Shown here: positions 10,549-19,136 of the stretch, one piece after another
Numbering within the stretch: the stretch's first letter is position 1
Layout: each line of letters starts with the position of its first letter
Assembly (NCBI GenBank): GCA_937922925.1
Contig: CALAKU010000006.1
Location: 1 to 64,000, forward strand
DNA: 64,000 bases
Origin: an uncultured Arenicella sp.
Lineage (GTDB): Bacteria; Pseudomonadota; Gammaproteobacteria; Arenicellales; Arenicellaceae
Reading direction: 5' to 3'
Position numbers and translations under genes: made by a program
The notes under the pieces: generated by a model
Told to the model about the DNA's origin: nothing
Databases searched by the model: none
Seen by the model: only the letters and a program-made list of their open reading frames with translations

Positions 10549-11247
10549 CTGGCTATTGAGTTCGTCAAGGCGTTCAGGCGTTCCAATATCGGCCCACATG
10601 CCTTGGTAGTGAGCAGCGCTAACTTTTTGTTCAGCTAGCCAGAGTCTAAACAGTGGCGGCAGGGCCTGCTTTTCTGACCTTAGCTCTGAGAATAAGGCTT
10701 TTGAGTAGCGCGCAATGCCGCTGTAAGTGAGGGCTAAAGGCGGTTCTCTTTCCACTAATAGCCCATTGATATCAATACTAAAATCTCCGCTTGGGTTATG
10801 CGAAGGGTTGTCAACTAAGACTAGGTGTGCAGGTGAAGTGGGCACATTTAATAAGGAATGAAATGGGAAGTCGGTAAATACGTCGGCGTTAATGCTGATA
10901 AACGAATCGCTGCGGATCAGGTCTAAGGCGTTTACGATGCCGCCTGCGGTTTCCAGCGGGCCAAGCTCGCTTTCATCGGAATATTCGATTTGGACACCAA
11001 GTGAGCTGCCATCGCCCAAATAATCCATTATTTGGTGGCCCAAATGGGCAACGTTCACCACCATGTGCATAAAGCCCATTTTCTGCAATCGACGCACATG
11101 GTGCTCTATCAAGGGTCTATCGCTAATCCTAAGCAGTGGCTTGGGCGTGATGTCGGTTAAAGGCTTCATGCGCTTGCCGAACCCCGCTGCCAGCAGCATT
11201 ACACTTGTTTGATCAGGGCGCAGCCCGCTGTTGCCAGTCGCCTTCAT
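10534..11247 (-). CDS. murU: N-acetylmuramate alpha-1-phosphate uridylyltransferase MurU
   Basis: Sugar nucleotidyltransferase of 237 aa. The GT-A type signature LLAAGFGKRMKPLTDITPKPLL is near the N-terminus, followed by the metal-binding ISINADVF region and a core with LGPLETAGGI. In Pseudomonas MurU forms UDP-MurNAc from MurNAc-1-phosphate in the recycling route that bypasses de novo synthesis and contributes to fosfomycin tolerance. The assignment rests on direct abutment to amgK (no spacing between them) and the lptD-surA neighbourhood, the same context as in Pseudomonas. By sequence alone other hexose-1-phosphate nucleotidyltransferases are possible. Confidence 0.9.
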   Translation of the reverse strand: MKATGNSGLRPDQTSVMLLAAGFGKRMKPLTDITPKPLLRISDRPLIEHHVRRLQKMGFMHMVVNVAHLGHQIMDYLGDGSSLGVQIEYSDESELGPLETAGGIVNALDLIRSDSFISINADVFTDFPFHSLLNVPTSPAHLVLVDNPSHNPSGDFSIDINGLLVEREPPLALTYSGIARYSKALFSELRSEKQALPPLFRLWLAEQKVSAAHYQGMWADIGTPERLDELNSQLQQV

Positions 11248-12246
11248 TTAAAGCACTTTCTCAATCAGGTGTTGATAGTGGTGTTCAAACTCCCGTAACT
11301 CGGGGTAGCGGGGCAATACGTCCAGCACATAACGAGCAACCAAAGGCAAATCGTTGAGATAAGCCGTTTTGGCGTCGCGATAATGGAGCCGGCAGAATAT
11401 ACCAAGTACTTTCAAGTGACGTTGTAAGCCTGATAAATCATACCAGCGAAGCAATTGCTCAAAGCTAAAAATAGGGTAGTCAAATTTGCTCGCCAACGCA
11501 TTATGATATTGCCTGAGCCAGTCAAGTTGCTGTTCTCTTGGCCACTCGATATAGCAGTCTTTGAAAATCGAAGCTAAGTCGTAGGCGATGGGCCCGATAA
11601 CCATGTCTTGAAAGTCAATAACGCCTGGTGAGTTGTCTTGGCAAATCATTAAATTTCGAGAGTGAAAATCGCGATGCACCAAAACCTGAGGTTGATGTAC
11701 GCACTCAGAAATCAAAAACTGTTTGGTCATCAGCCATACCGCGTGCGCGGCTTCATAGGGGTAATTTTCTAGATGTCGTTCTAAAAACCAAGTTCGAAAT
11801 AAATCCATTTCTTGCGCAAGCTTAGGCCCATCATAGCTCGGTATATTTTCAATCGATGCATTGCTGACAGCAGCTAAATCAATGCTTTGAAGTTTGATTA
11901 GCGCGTCTATCGCATCAGCGTACAAGGCTTGATGATGTTCGCCTAATTCAGATAAATAAGTTTGCGCACCAAGGTCTTCTAAGACGATAAAACCCAATTC
12001 AGCATTCGAATAATGAATTTGCGGCGCATGAAGGCCGATGTCGGCAAGCAATTTGGCGATCGCTAAAAATGCATCAATGGTTTCATGTTCAGGTGGCGCA
12101 TCCATAGCGATATAAGACCCTGATTCATCGAAAATACGAAAATAGCGACGAAAGCTGGCGTCTTCCGATGCCGGCTCGAGTTTGATCACATTGATCTCAG
12201 TATGGTCATGCAACCAGTTTTGTAAACTTATAAGGCGGCTATCCAT
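11248..12246 (-). CDS. amgK: N-acetylmuramate/N-acetylglucosamine kinase AmgK
   Basis: Kinase of the aminoglycoside phosphotransferase (APH) fold, 332 aa, that phosphorylates MurNAc at the anomeric position for MurU. Visible motifs are SFRRYFRI in the N-lobe, the catalytic loop VHRDFHSRNLMI, and the metal-binding IDFQDMVIGPIAYDLASI. Its stop is immediately followed by the murU start, so the two are coupled. It is transcribed divergently from lptD across about 300 bp. Specific substrate is inferred from context; the kinase fold itself is clear. Confidence 0.9.
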   Translation of the reverse strand: MDSRLISLQNWLHDHTEINVIKLEPASEDASFRRYFRIFDESGSYIAMDAPPEHETIDAFLAIAKLLADIGLHAPQIHYSNAELGFIVLEDLGAQTYLSELGEHHQALYADAIDALIKLQSIDLAAVSNASIENIPSYDGPKLAQEMDLFRTWFLERHLENYPYEAAHAVWLMTKQFLISECVHQPQVLVHRDFHSRNLMICQDNSPGVIDFQDMVIGPIAYDLASIFKDCYIEWPREQQLDWLRQYHNALASKFDYPIFSFEQLLRWYDLSGLQRHLKVLGIFCRLHYRDAKTAYLNDLPLVARYVLDVLPRYPELREFEHHYQHLIEKVL

Positions 12247-12544
12247 CAGTGAAATTTAATCAAAAGGGTGGTGCGCTGGCATCGCAGGCCGTCGCGCTTT
12301 GCTCTATAATCAAGGCAAGCGAGTATACTTAAATTGTCGCTGCTTGGCTTTGCTTGCCGAGCGACCCACATGATTGTTGTTTGCGGCTGACTAAATCACC
12401 TCTCTCGAGCGAAGATAATGGCAGCGTAGATACGCGATTAGCAGACTTACAATTGCGTGTGGCGACAATGACTTGGCATTTGCTGGGGTAAAGCCATGCT
12501 CGAAAAATCATAACTATAATGACAACCAACTTTGGAACACCTCA

Positions 12545-14893
12545 ATGTTGAATCGGTTCGAACAGCTTGCAGTAACAGTAAGCGCTTCCCGCACGTCTCG
12601 TTTTTTTCTTCGCAGCAATACGACAGGTCATAGACACATATTGACCGGTTTCGCCGTGGCCGCCGCGTTTGTCTTGGCGACTCTGTATAGTCAAACGGCT
12701 GAAGCAGCTTGCAAAGGCTTTAACTGCGCTTGCTCCCCGAGTGAGCTTCAGTATGCATCGCCAGTACTGGAGGCAGACGAAGACGGTGCCTATCCAATTT
12801 CATTAGAAGCCAATGACGTCGAAGCGCAGGGAGACGATCTCGTTATTTTAAGCGGTGAAGCAGAGGTAAGTCAGGGCCGCCAAACCATTGTCGGCGACGT
12901 TTTGAAATACTATCGCGAATCTGAGCGCTTGCAGGCCGAGGGCAATGTTGAAGTAATCACGGAGGCCGGCGACTATTTGGCCAGCGACAGCGTTGATATC
13001 CATATTCCAAGCCAAATTGGCACGGTCGTTAATGGTGAATTTAAGTTGGCGCAAAATCTCGTGTCAGAAGATGGCGTCGATACGGCTTACATGAGCGCCC
13101 GCGGACGAGCTGATGTCGTCAACCTTGAAGGCGAGGGTGTTATCCGATTAGAAGGTGCTCAGTACACCACGTGCCCAGAGGGTAATCGCAGTGTCCTGAT
13201 CGGCGCGAGTGAGCTGCACCTGGATCGCAACGCTGGCATTGGTAAAGCAAGAGGCGCGACCGTGCGCTTCAAGGGCGTGCCTATTTTTTATGCACCATAC
13301 TTGACCTTCCCAATTAACGACCAGCGTAAAACAGGGTTTTTATCGCCGGGTTTTGGTTCGGATGAAGAGTCGGGCAATATCTTTGAGATCCCTTGGTATT
13401 GGAATATTGCCAAAAACCAAGACGCTACCATCACGCCTCGAATTTACACCGATCGTGGTACCCAGGTAGCTGCCGAATACCGCTTACAAACTCAGTCATC
13501 TAGCACGTTTGTTTATGGCGAATTTTTACCCGATGACGAGTTGTTTGGCGATGACCGTAGCTTGTTGTCGATAATTCATCAGCAGCAACTAACCTCAAAC
13601 CTATCCTTGGGCGTTAATTACAATGACGTGTCTGACATTGATTACTTTACTGATTTAAGTAATCAGGCACGTTTTTTTAGTGCCACTTTCGTGCCCCGTG
13701 ACGTGCAGTTGCAGTATTCACATCCCTTGTTTCAAGTGACGGCCAGAGCCAGTGAATTTCAGATTATTGACGATCGTGTGTCGCCAAACTTTGCGCCATT
13801 AGAACGATTGCCGTCTTTGAGCTTCAACACCTACTTGCCTCGAGGCCCTTACAACATTAATTATGGTGTTTATGGTAGCTACGTTAACTTTGAGTCTGAC
13901 TCGGAAGTAAGGACCACCGGCACTCGGACTGCAATCAACCCATACGTAGAAGTTCCGTTTGAAACCATTTGGGGATTCTTAAAGCCGGGCGTATCACTGC
14001 ATTCTCGAACTTATAGTCTTGATAACGTCAATCCAGGCGTAGAAGACAGCCCCTCGTTTACGGTGCCAATCTTCAGCCTTGACGGCGGATTGTTTTTTGA
14101 GCGTAAAGCGAGTTGGTTTGGTGAAAATGCTCTTCAAACACTAGAGCCTCGCTTGTTCTATGTGTTTGCACCAGAAGAAGATCAAGATGACGTTCCGGTG
14201 TTTGATACCAGCCAAGTTTCGCTTAATAACTTTAGCAATATTTTCCGCACCAACCGCTTTTTCGGTGAAGACCGAGTTGGCGATACCAATCAGATTACGG
14301 CGGGCCTAACATCACGGGTTATCGACAGCGAAACCGGCGACGAGCGGCTTAAGTTCAGTGTTGGCCAGTTGTTTTTGCTGGATGATCTGCAATTAAATTT
14401 TCTAGGTACGCGTCAGCCTATCGAACAAGGCTTGGGTGATTTACTCAGCGAATTGCGCACGCAGTCCGGCGCTTGGAGTACGTATACGTTTCTGCAATAC
14501 AGCCACGATTTAAGTGAAATTGTGACGGCTCGATTTTCGCTTGGGTATACACCTAGAAACGATGCCCGCAAAAATATCAGTATTGGCTATTACTTTGTTA
14601 ATGGTTTTACCCAAGACCTTGATCAGATTACGACGTCGGTCAATTGGCCAATCTCCGATCGATGGCAGTTTTTCGCAAATAATCGTTACGATTTGGAGAA
14701 CTCTGAGAGTCTAGCGAGCACGCTTGGAGTAGAGTACAACGGGTGTTGTTGGAAGGTTCGTTTGATCGGCACAGATCGTATCAATAATCGTTTTGGCCGC
14801 GTTAATGCTAACGCCGACGAAGAGCGTAAACGCTCTGCTATCTTCCTTGAGCTTGAATTGACTTCACTTGGTAGTATTCGTACAGGTCTTTAA
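12545..14893 (+). CDS. lptD: LPS-assembly protein LptD
   Basis: Outer-membrane translocon that inserts lipopolysaccharide in the outer leaflet together with LptE. The chosen ATG at 12545 gives 782 aa (MLNRFEQLAVTV) with a long N-region before the hydrophobic signal core (about 38-56, ending ETAEAA-like TAEAA). An in-frame TTG at 12473 would add 24 residues of unlikely sequence. The OstA/LptA-like jellyroll (about 70-210) precedes the LptD barrel. The disulphide-forming cysteines are represented by CKGFNCAC at the mature N-terminus and the adjacent Cys pair in GCCWKVRL at the C-terminus. surA follows after 1 bp. Confidence 0.96.
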   Translation: MLNRFEQLAVTVSASRTSRFFLRSNTTGHRHILTGFAVAAAFVLATLYSQTAEAACKGFNCACSPSELQYASPVLEADEDGAYPISLEANDVEAQGDDLVILSGEAEVSQGRQTIVGDVLKYYRESERLQAEGNVEVITEAGDYLASDSVDIHIPSQIGTVVNGEFKLAQNLVSEDGVDTAYMSARGRADVVNLEGEGVIRLEGAQYTTCPEGNRSVLIGASELHLDRNAGIGKARGATVRFKGVPIFYAPYLTFPINDQRKTGFLSPGFGSDEESGNIFEIPWYWNIAKNQDATITPRIYTDRGTQVAAEYRLQTQSSSTFVYGEFLPDDELFGDDRSLLSIIHQQQLTSNLSLGVNYNDVSDIDYFTDLSNQARFFSATFVPRDVQLQYSHPLFQVTARASEFQIIDDRVSPNFAPLERLPSLSFNTYLPRGPYNINYGVYGSYVNFESDSEVRTTGTRTAINPYVEVPFETIWGFLKPGVSLHSRTYSLDNVNPGVEDSPSFTVPIFSLDGGLFFERKASWFGENALQTLEPRLFYVFAPEEDQDDVPVFDTSQVSLNNFSNIFRTNRFFGEDRVGDTNQITAGLTSRVIDSETGDERLKFSVGQLFLLDDLQLNFLGTRQPIEQGLGDLLSELRTQSGAWSTYTFLQYSHDLSEIVTARFSLGYTPRNDARKNISIGYYFVNGFTQDLDQITTSVNWPISDRWQFFANNRYDLENSESLASTLGVEYNGCCWKVRLIGTDRINNRFGRVNANADEERKRSAIFLELELTSLGSIRTGL

Positions 14894-14894
14894 T

Positions 14895-16190
14895 ATGAAA
14901 CAGCGTAGATCAATGGCGCATGCCTTCAAGGCGGTGCCAATGACCATTCTTTTACTTATTGCCTCGGTTTCGCCGGGGCTTGGCCACGCCGCCTTTATGG
15001 ATCGCGTTTTGGTCATTGTGAATGAAGATGTGATCACTCAAGCTGAATTTGATTACCGTTTGAAGTCTGTCATTCAAGATTTCCGGACGTCAGAGCGAGA
15101 AGTGCCGCAAGACCTCCCTAAACAGCTTTTGGAAGGCATGATTAGCGACATGCTCCAAGTTCAAGAAGCCGAGCGTCGAGGAATTGAAATAAACGACCAG
15201 GATCTTGATCGTGCTATCGAAGTGTTTGCTGGGCAACAAGAGATTACAGTAGGCCAGCTCAAGGCGAGCTTAGAGCAAGAAGGGCAATCATTTGAGTTGT
15301 TTCGTGGGTCGATTCGAGATTCACTGGTGATCTCTCGCCTAACAGACTTTTACGCTCAGCGACGGGTGCAAGTTCCCGCCTATGAAATAGAAACGGAGAT
15401 GCGCGTCAACAATTTAGATCAAGATAATTCAGAGTATCAGTTAGCGCATATTTTGATCAAAAATCCCGAATCCAATACCGGCGTCGCGACACGAGTTCGT
15501 GATGAACTCGTAAACGGATTGAGTTTTCAACAGGCCGTTTTGACTTATTCAGAGGCTACCGATGCGCAAGAAGGTGGTGTTATCGGATGGCGCACAGAGC
15601 AGCAGTTACCCACTATCTTCGCAGAGGCTGTAAAGCAGATGCAAGTCGGCGAGGTCTCTCCAGTGCTTACCAGCGGCAGTGGCTTGCACATACTCAAGTT
15701 ATTGGATCGCCGAGGCGATTTAACCGAAATCGTACAATCTAAAGTGCGGCACATCCTAATTAGTGCAGAGTCTGAAGTCGCGCGATCACAGGCGTCTAAA
15801 AAGTTGTTCAATATTCGCCAACGTATCATTGGTGGAGAAGACTTTGATCAGCTGGCGCGTATATTTTCTGATGATTCAGTGTCGGCGGCAGCAGGCGGAA
15901 GCTTAGGTTGGGTGTCCCCCGGTGAAATGGTACGCCCCTTTGAAGACGCGTTTGAAAAACTGCCGTTGGGAGAGATTAGCCAACCTGTGGCAACTCAGTT
16001 TGGTGTGCACATCATGGTAGTCGAAGACCGTCGAAAGAAGAACGTAACGGAACAAATAAAGCGCCGGCGAGTGGAAAATTTTCTTCGTAGAAAACGTGCA
16101 GATCGTGAATATAAACAATGGGTTGGTGAGCTTATGGAAGGCGCATACATTGAGCGCGTTGCCGATCCTGAAGTTGCAGTAAATCTTTAG
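14895..16190 (+). CDS. surA: Periplasmic chaperone and peptidyl-prolyl isomerase SurA
   Basis: Main periplasmic chaperone for outer membrane protein precursors, 431 aa. ATG at 14895 is one base after the lptD stop; an in-frame TTG upstream lies inside lptD. The signal peptide ends near LGHAA. The SurA N-domain begins FMDRVLVIVNEDVITQAEFD; two parvulin PPIase domains follow (about 175-275 with AHILIK and GLHILKL; about 290-385 with RHILIS and GGSLGWVSPGEM and FGVHIMVVEDR). pdxA, which commonly follows surA, is absent; the transcript ends at a terminator about 170 bp downstream. Confidence 0.97.
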   Translation: MKQRRSMAHAFKAVPMTILLLIASVSPGLGHAAFMDRVLVIVNEDVITQAEFDYRLKSVIQDFRTSEREVPQDLPKQLLEGMISDMLQVQEAERRGIEINDQDLDRAIEVFAGQQEITVGQLKASLEQEGQSFELFRGSIRDSLVISRLTDFYAQRRVQVPAYEIETEMRVNNLDQDNSEYQLAHILIKNPESNTGVATRVRDELVNGLSFQQAVLTYSEATDAQEGGVIGWRTEQQLPTIFAEAVKQMQVGEVSPVLTSGSGLHILKLLDRRGDLTEIVQSKVRHILISAESEVARSQASKKLFNIRQRIIGGEDFDQLARIFSDDSVSAAAGGSLGWVSPGEMVRPFEDAFEKLPLGEISQPVATQFGVHIMVVEDRRKKNVTEQIKRRRVENFLRRKRADREYKQWVGELMEGAYIERVADPEVAVNL

Positions 16191-16611
16191 TTTTCCAGCT
16201 AAACGCAGTCAGTTTATAGGCTGGTGAACCGGCTGGTTTTTGCTTGGGTTTTGGCCCGGCAAATGTCTTGACTAGACCGAGTGATCTGAGCTTTTAGGGC
16301 GGTCTTATGGTTAAACTTTAGCCTCAACCCAAAGCGGTAATTAATACGATGCAAAATTAAAAAAAGGCGAGCACCTCTGGAAAGATGCTCGCCTTTTTTA
16401 TGCGCTGCCTAGCTGCCTATATATCGAATCGTACTGAAATAGTTCGCGAGCTAACCATCAAATTAGCCGTCTTGCTCTGCACTGGCGCAGGGTTGCATAA
16501 GGTTTGACGCTTCTGAACCCGGTGTCCGGGCTAGCCTGTTGTTATCCGCTGTTTCTTTGTATCAAGTTAGTATCAATCGCTTCAAGGCTTTAAGAGCCTT
16601 AGGTGCCAAAT
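16191..16611. other. Intergenic region between convergent surA and dksA-like gene
   Basis: About 420 bp lacking a credible coding frame. It contains the surA terminator at 16359-16400 and a short hairpin near 16518-16532 (CCCGG-TGT-CCGGG) downstream of the minus-strand dksA-like gene. The hairpin lacks a T tract in either direction, so I do not call it a terminator. No tRNA or known sRNA pattern was recognised. Confidence 0.5.
16359..16400 (+). terminator. Rho-independent terminator after surA
   Basis: Stem AAAAAGGCGAGCA paired with TGCTCGCCTTTTT around a 12-nt loop, ending in a T run at 16393-16399. The A run before the stem makes it usable from the minus strand as well, but on that strand no gene ends close by except the dksA-like gene 210 bp away. 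Confidence 0.88.
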
Positions 16612-17223
16612 TTAAATCATTTGACGTTCTTTTATCTCGTCCAAGGTTTTGCAATCAACGCATAATTCGGCGGTTGGTCTTGCTTCCAAGCGTCGAATAC
16701 CAATCTCGATACCGCATCGATCACACCAACCATAATCGTCGCTGTCTACCCTAACGATTGTTTGATCTATCTTTTTAAGCAGCTTGCGTTCTCGATCGCG
16801 ATTACGTAATTCCAAAGACATATCCGTTTCCTGGCTTGCTCGATCATTTGGGTCGGGATGGTTAATGTTTTCATCCTGCATAAGATGAATGGTTCGAGAG
16901 ACTTCGTCTAGCAAGTTAGTCTTCCAAGCCACCAAAATGTTGCGGAAGTGATCAACCTGCTTATCGTTCATGTATCGTTCTTTGGCCTTAATTTTATAGG
17001 GTTCAATGCCGTGAATCAGGCCGTCGTTAGCAGAGCTGCTGACTTTTTTTGCCACTTTCTTTGCTGCCTTTTTTGTCACTTTTTTTGCGGTTGTCTTGGT
17101 CACTTTTTTGCTTGCCTTTTTAGCGGTTGGCTTAGTGGCTTTGGTCGCCACCTTCTTAGTAGAGACACTCTTAGTCACCTTCTTGCTTGCTTTCTTTTTG
17201 CTCGCGGTTTTTTTGGTCGCCAT
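16612..17223 (-). CDS. dksA: DksA-type RNA polymerase-binding factor with lysine/alanine-rich histone H1-like tail
   Basis: DksA binds the secondary channel of RNA polymerase and acts with ppGpp in stringent control. Residues about 75-203 are a full-length DksA: YMNDKQVDHFRNIL start, coiled coil with the tip motif DPNDRAS (the DxxDxA acidic tip), ELRNRDRERKLLKKI, and a zinc finger CDRC-x(17)-CVDC. The first about 65 residues are a low-complexity tail of Lys, Ala and Thr/Val with repeated KKxxKK/AKKA units, like histone H1 or AlgP/Hc1-type tails. E. coli DksA has no such extension. The start ATG at 17223 is the only one that includes the tail; an internal start could yield classical DksA. Confidence 0.93.
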   Translation of the reverse strand: MATKKTASKKKASKKVTKSVSTKKVATKATKPTAKKASKKVTKTTAKKVTKKAAKKVAKKVSSSANDGLIHGIEPYKIKAKERYMNDKQVDHFRNILVAWKTNLLDEVSRTIHLMQDENINHPDPNDRASQETDMSLELRNRDRERKLLKKIDQTIVRVDSDDYGWCDRCGIEIGIRRLEARPTAELCVDCKTLDEIKERQMI

Positions 17224-17518
17224 GATTGTGCCTCAAAGAGTTAAGTTGCTTACCCTCGCTCGTCATCGTCAAGGGAGACGTCATTGTAGGAAAAAGCCGA
17301 TTTTGCAATTGCCCAGATGAAAATTAGCCCGTGTTTTTACACTAAAGTGCGGCGTTAATCAACGCATAAAACAGCTTTAATTATCTGCCGGTGCAAACTG
17401 CAAAATTTAGTGAGATACCTTGATTTACAAGCTTTTGGGTATTGTCCTCTGTTATACTTGAAGGTCCCAGCCAAATGGGGCTAAAACTATAATTTTTTGA
17501 TCAAATTGGGTGAACACT

Positions 17519-18280
17519 ATGACTACACCATTAGGAAAAATTTTCTTAGTGTCTGGATTGGCACTTGCTGTTGCAGCTTGTGGAAACAGCGAAGATGGTT
17601 CTGCGATATCAAATGCGATTGACGCAACAAAAGAAGCGGCGACCGACGCTGCTAACAGCGCTGGAAAAGTCGCTGATGGCGCAGTTGAGATGGCGAAAGA
17701 TGCTGGCGAAGCCGTATCTGACGCTGCCGAAGGTGCTGCTGAGATGGCAAAAGACGCTGGATCAGCTGTAGCTGACGGTGCAGGCGACATGGTTGATGGC
17801 GCTGCCGAAATGGCCAAAGACGCAGGCGGAGCCGTGGCTGATGCCGCTGGCGGAGCCGCTGAGATGGCAAAAGACGCTGGATCAGCTGTCGCCGAGGGTG
17901 CAGGTGATATGGTTGATGGCGCAACAGAAATGGCGAAAGACGCGGGTGGCGCGGTTGCTGACGCAGCCGGCGGCGCTGCTGAAATGGCCAAAGACGCTGG
18001 ATCAGCGGTGGCTGATGGCGCCGGCGACATGGTAGACGGTGCAGTAGAAATGGCTAAAGACGCAGGTGAAGGCGCTGCTGAGATGGCCAAAGACGCTGTT
18101 GACGGAGCTGCTGAAATGGCCAAAGACGCCAAAGACTCTGTTGACGGAGCCGCTGAAATGGCCAAGGACGCAAAAGATGCTGTTGACGGAGCTGCTGAAA
18201 TGGCAAAAGACGCAGGTGATGCGGTCGAAGGCGCTGCTTCAGACGCTGTTGACGAAGCTAAAGACGCAGTAGATCAATAA
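17519..18280 (+). CDS. Alanine-rich repeat lipoprotein, LEA/apolipoprotein-like
   Basis: Unknown family. The 253-aa product starts at ATG 17519, preceded by GGGTGA (17508-17513) at good spacing; a GTG at 17510 is also in frame. A lipobox (LAVAAC, Cys21) predicts a lipid-anchored protein; the residue after Cys is Gly. Everything after about residue 35 consists of degenerate 11-residue units such as GAAEMAKDAG and AVADGAGDMVD, which combine into a 40-residue higher repeat (120 bp). The composition (Ala, Asp, Glu, Lys, Gly, no Cys or Trp, no Pro) resembles group 3 LEA proteins and amphipathic-helix apolipoproteins. It is a single-gene unit with its own terminator. Role is unknown; a stress or envelope-protective function is only inference. 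Confidence 0.82.
   Translation: MTTPLGKIFLVSGLALAVAACGNSEDGSAISNAIDATKEAATDAANSAGKVADGAVEMAKDAGEAVSDAAEGAAEMAKDAGSAVADGAGDMVDGAAEMAKDAGGAVADAAGGAAEMAKDAGSAVAEGAGDMVDGATEMAKDAGGAVADAAGGAAEMAKDAGSAVADGAGDMVDGAVEMAKDAGEGAAEMAKDAVDGAAEMAKDAKDSVDGAAEMAKDAKDAVDGAAEMAKDAGDAVEGAASDAVDEAKDAVDQ
17731..18060 (+). repeat. 120-bp tandem repeats within the lipoprotein gene
   Basis: The block GA(G/A)ATGGC(A/C)AAAGACGCTGG recurs at about 17740, 17860 and 17980, exactly 120 bp apart, with the intervening sequence also conserved but carrying synonymous changes. Inside each 120-bp unit are 33-bp subunits encoding 11-residue repeats. The copies have diverged at third positions, so the expansion is not very recent. 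Confidence 0.85.
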
Positions 18281-18779
18281 TACGATCTTCTTGCTGAGCC
18301 TTGCACAGATAGGGTGAGGCCAGTAAGGCGTCAAAAGGTGCCAACTAAGCGTACTTTCAAGCAGTGCAATCTCCGTGAGTTTTCACTAGGAGCGCCGTTG
18401 TAAGGCAGTAAATTTGTTTGCTGTACTCAGTTGGGCCGATGTAAAACAGAAAGCCTTGGTTTTTTAGCCAAGGCTTTTTTGTTTTTCTGTTCGACGCTTT
18501 TTTAAAGTATTCAAAAAGTAGTTAAGTAGCGAGCAAAACTCAAGTTGGCCCACTCGCGTCAGTCGTTAGGCGGTTTCTCTGTCTATGAGCCTCTCATTCG
18601 CTTTCTATAAAAAGTAAGCTTATATACAATAATGCCGGATCGTCGGCTCGATTAGCTCAGGCTGCAATAAACATGATCACAGCAACGATGATCGAAACTA
18701 ACAAAATCGCAATATTGATAATTAGATTGATCAAAGCTAGCAGATTAACCAGATCAGACAATGTACTCAGTAAAAACCT
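18281..18779. other. Intergenic region between the repeat lipoprotein gene and the DUF2288 gene
   Basis: About 500 bp. It contains the lipoprotein terminator at 18450-18486. A minus-strand frame ending at 18657 would encode a strongly hydrophobic peptide (ending LLVSIIVAVIMFIAA), but it has no ATG near the hydrophobic part and no Shine-Dalgarno, so I do not call it a gene. Otherwise nothing recognisable. Confidence 0.45.
18450..18486 (+). terminator. Rho-independent terminator after the repeat lipoprotein gene
   Basis: Stem AAGCCTTGG / CCAAGGCTT with the loop TTTTTTAG, followed by a T-rich run at 18474-18486. It lies 170 bp after the lipoprotein stop codon. Confidence 0.85.
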
Positions 18780-19136
18780 TTGACCACCAACACTAAATTG
18801 ACTAGCGAAGATTCTATCAAGCAGGCTGAAAACCAAGGTCAGGTCGAATTGCTTCAGCGCTTGCATCTTGAAACAGGCCGCATCCGTTGGCGGGCTCTAC
18901 AGCGCTTTTTTGCCCAAGGAGTGGTATTGAAAGTAGCGCCTGAACGAGATTTGGTCAAAGTGGCGGCACTCTTTGCCAGTGACGATGCAGCAGCCTTGGC
19001 TCCCTTGCTAAACACCAGCGAAATCATTGCCCCAGACGATGCTATTGCGCGTGATTGGTTTCATGATGATGTTGAGGTGTGGAGTATTGTCGTTGCACCT
19101 TTTGTTTTAGTTCAAGAGTTGAGCGAAAACGAGTAA
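18780..19136 (+). CDS. DUF2288 family protein
   Basis: Cytoplasmic protein of 118 aa. The core from about residue 24 (LLQRLHLETGRIRWRALQRFFAQG) through DLVKVAALFASDD to the end WSIVVAPFVLVQE matches the DUF2288 family, which has no established function. The frame starts at TTG 18780; a TAA lies three codons upstream, so only this TTG or the one at 18798 can be used. No clear Shine-Dalgarno. It stands alone, with more than 450 bp on both sides. Confidence 0.82.
   Translation: MTTNTKLTSEDSIKQAENQGQVELLQRLHLETGRIRWRALQRFFAQGVVLKVAPERDLVKVAALFASDDAAALAPLLNTSEIIAPDDAIARDWFHDDVEVWSIVVAPFVLVQELSENE

Noticed and set aside
16518-16532. CCCGG-TGT-CCGGG hairpin as terminator of the dksA-like gene
   Set aside because: The loop is only 3 nt and no T run follows on either strand.
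17452-18165. 237-aa minus-strand ORF opposite the repeat lipoprotein
   Set aside because: It is the mirror of the repeated GCT/GAC-rich coding sequence. Its Ala/Ser/Pro repeat product follows from the sense repeats, it has no ribosome binding site, and the sense strand has a lipobox, a Shine-Dalgarno and a terminator.
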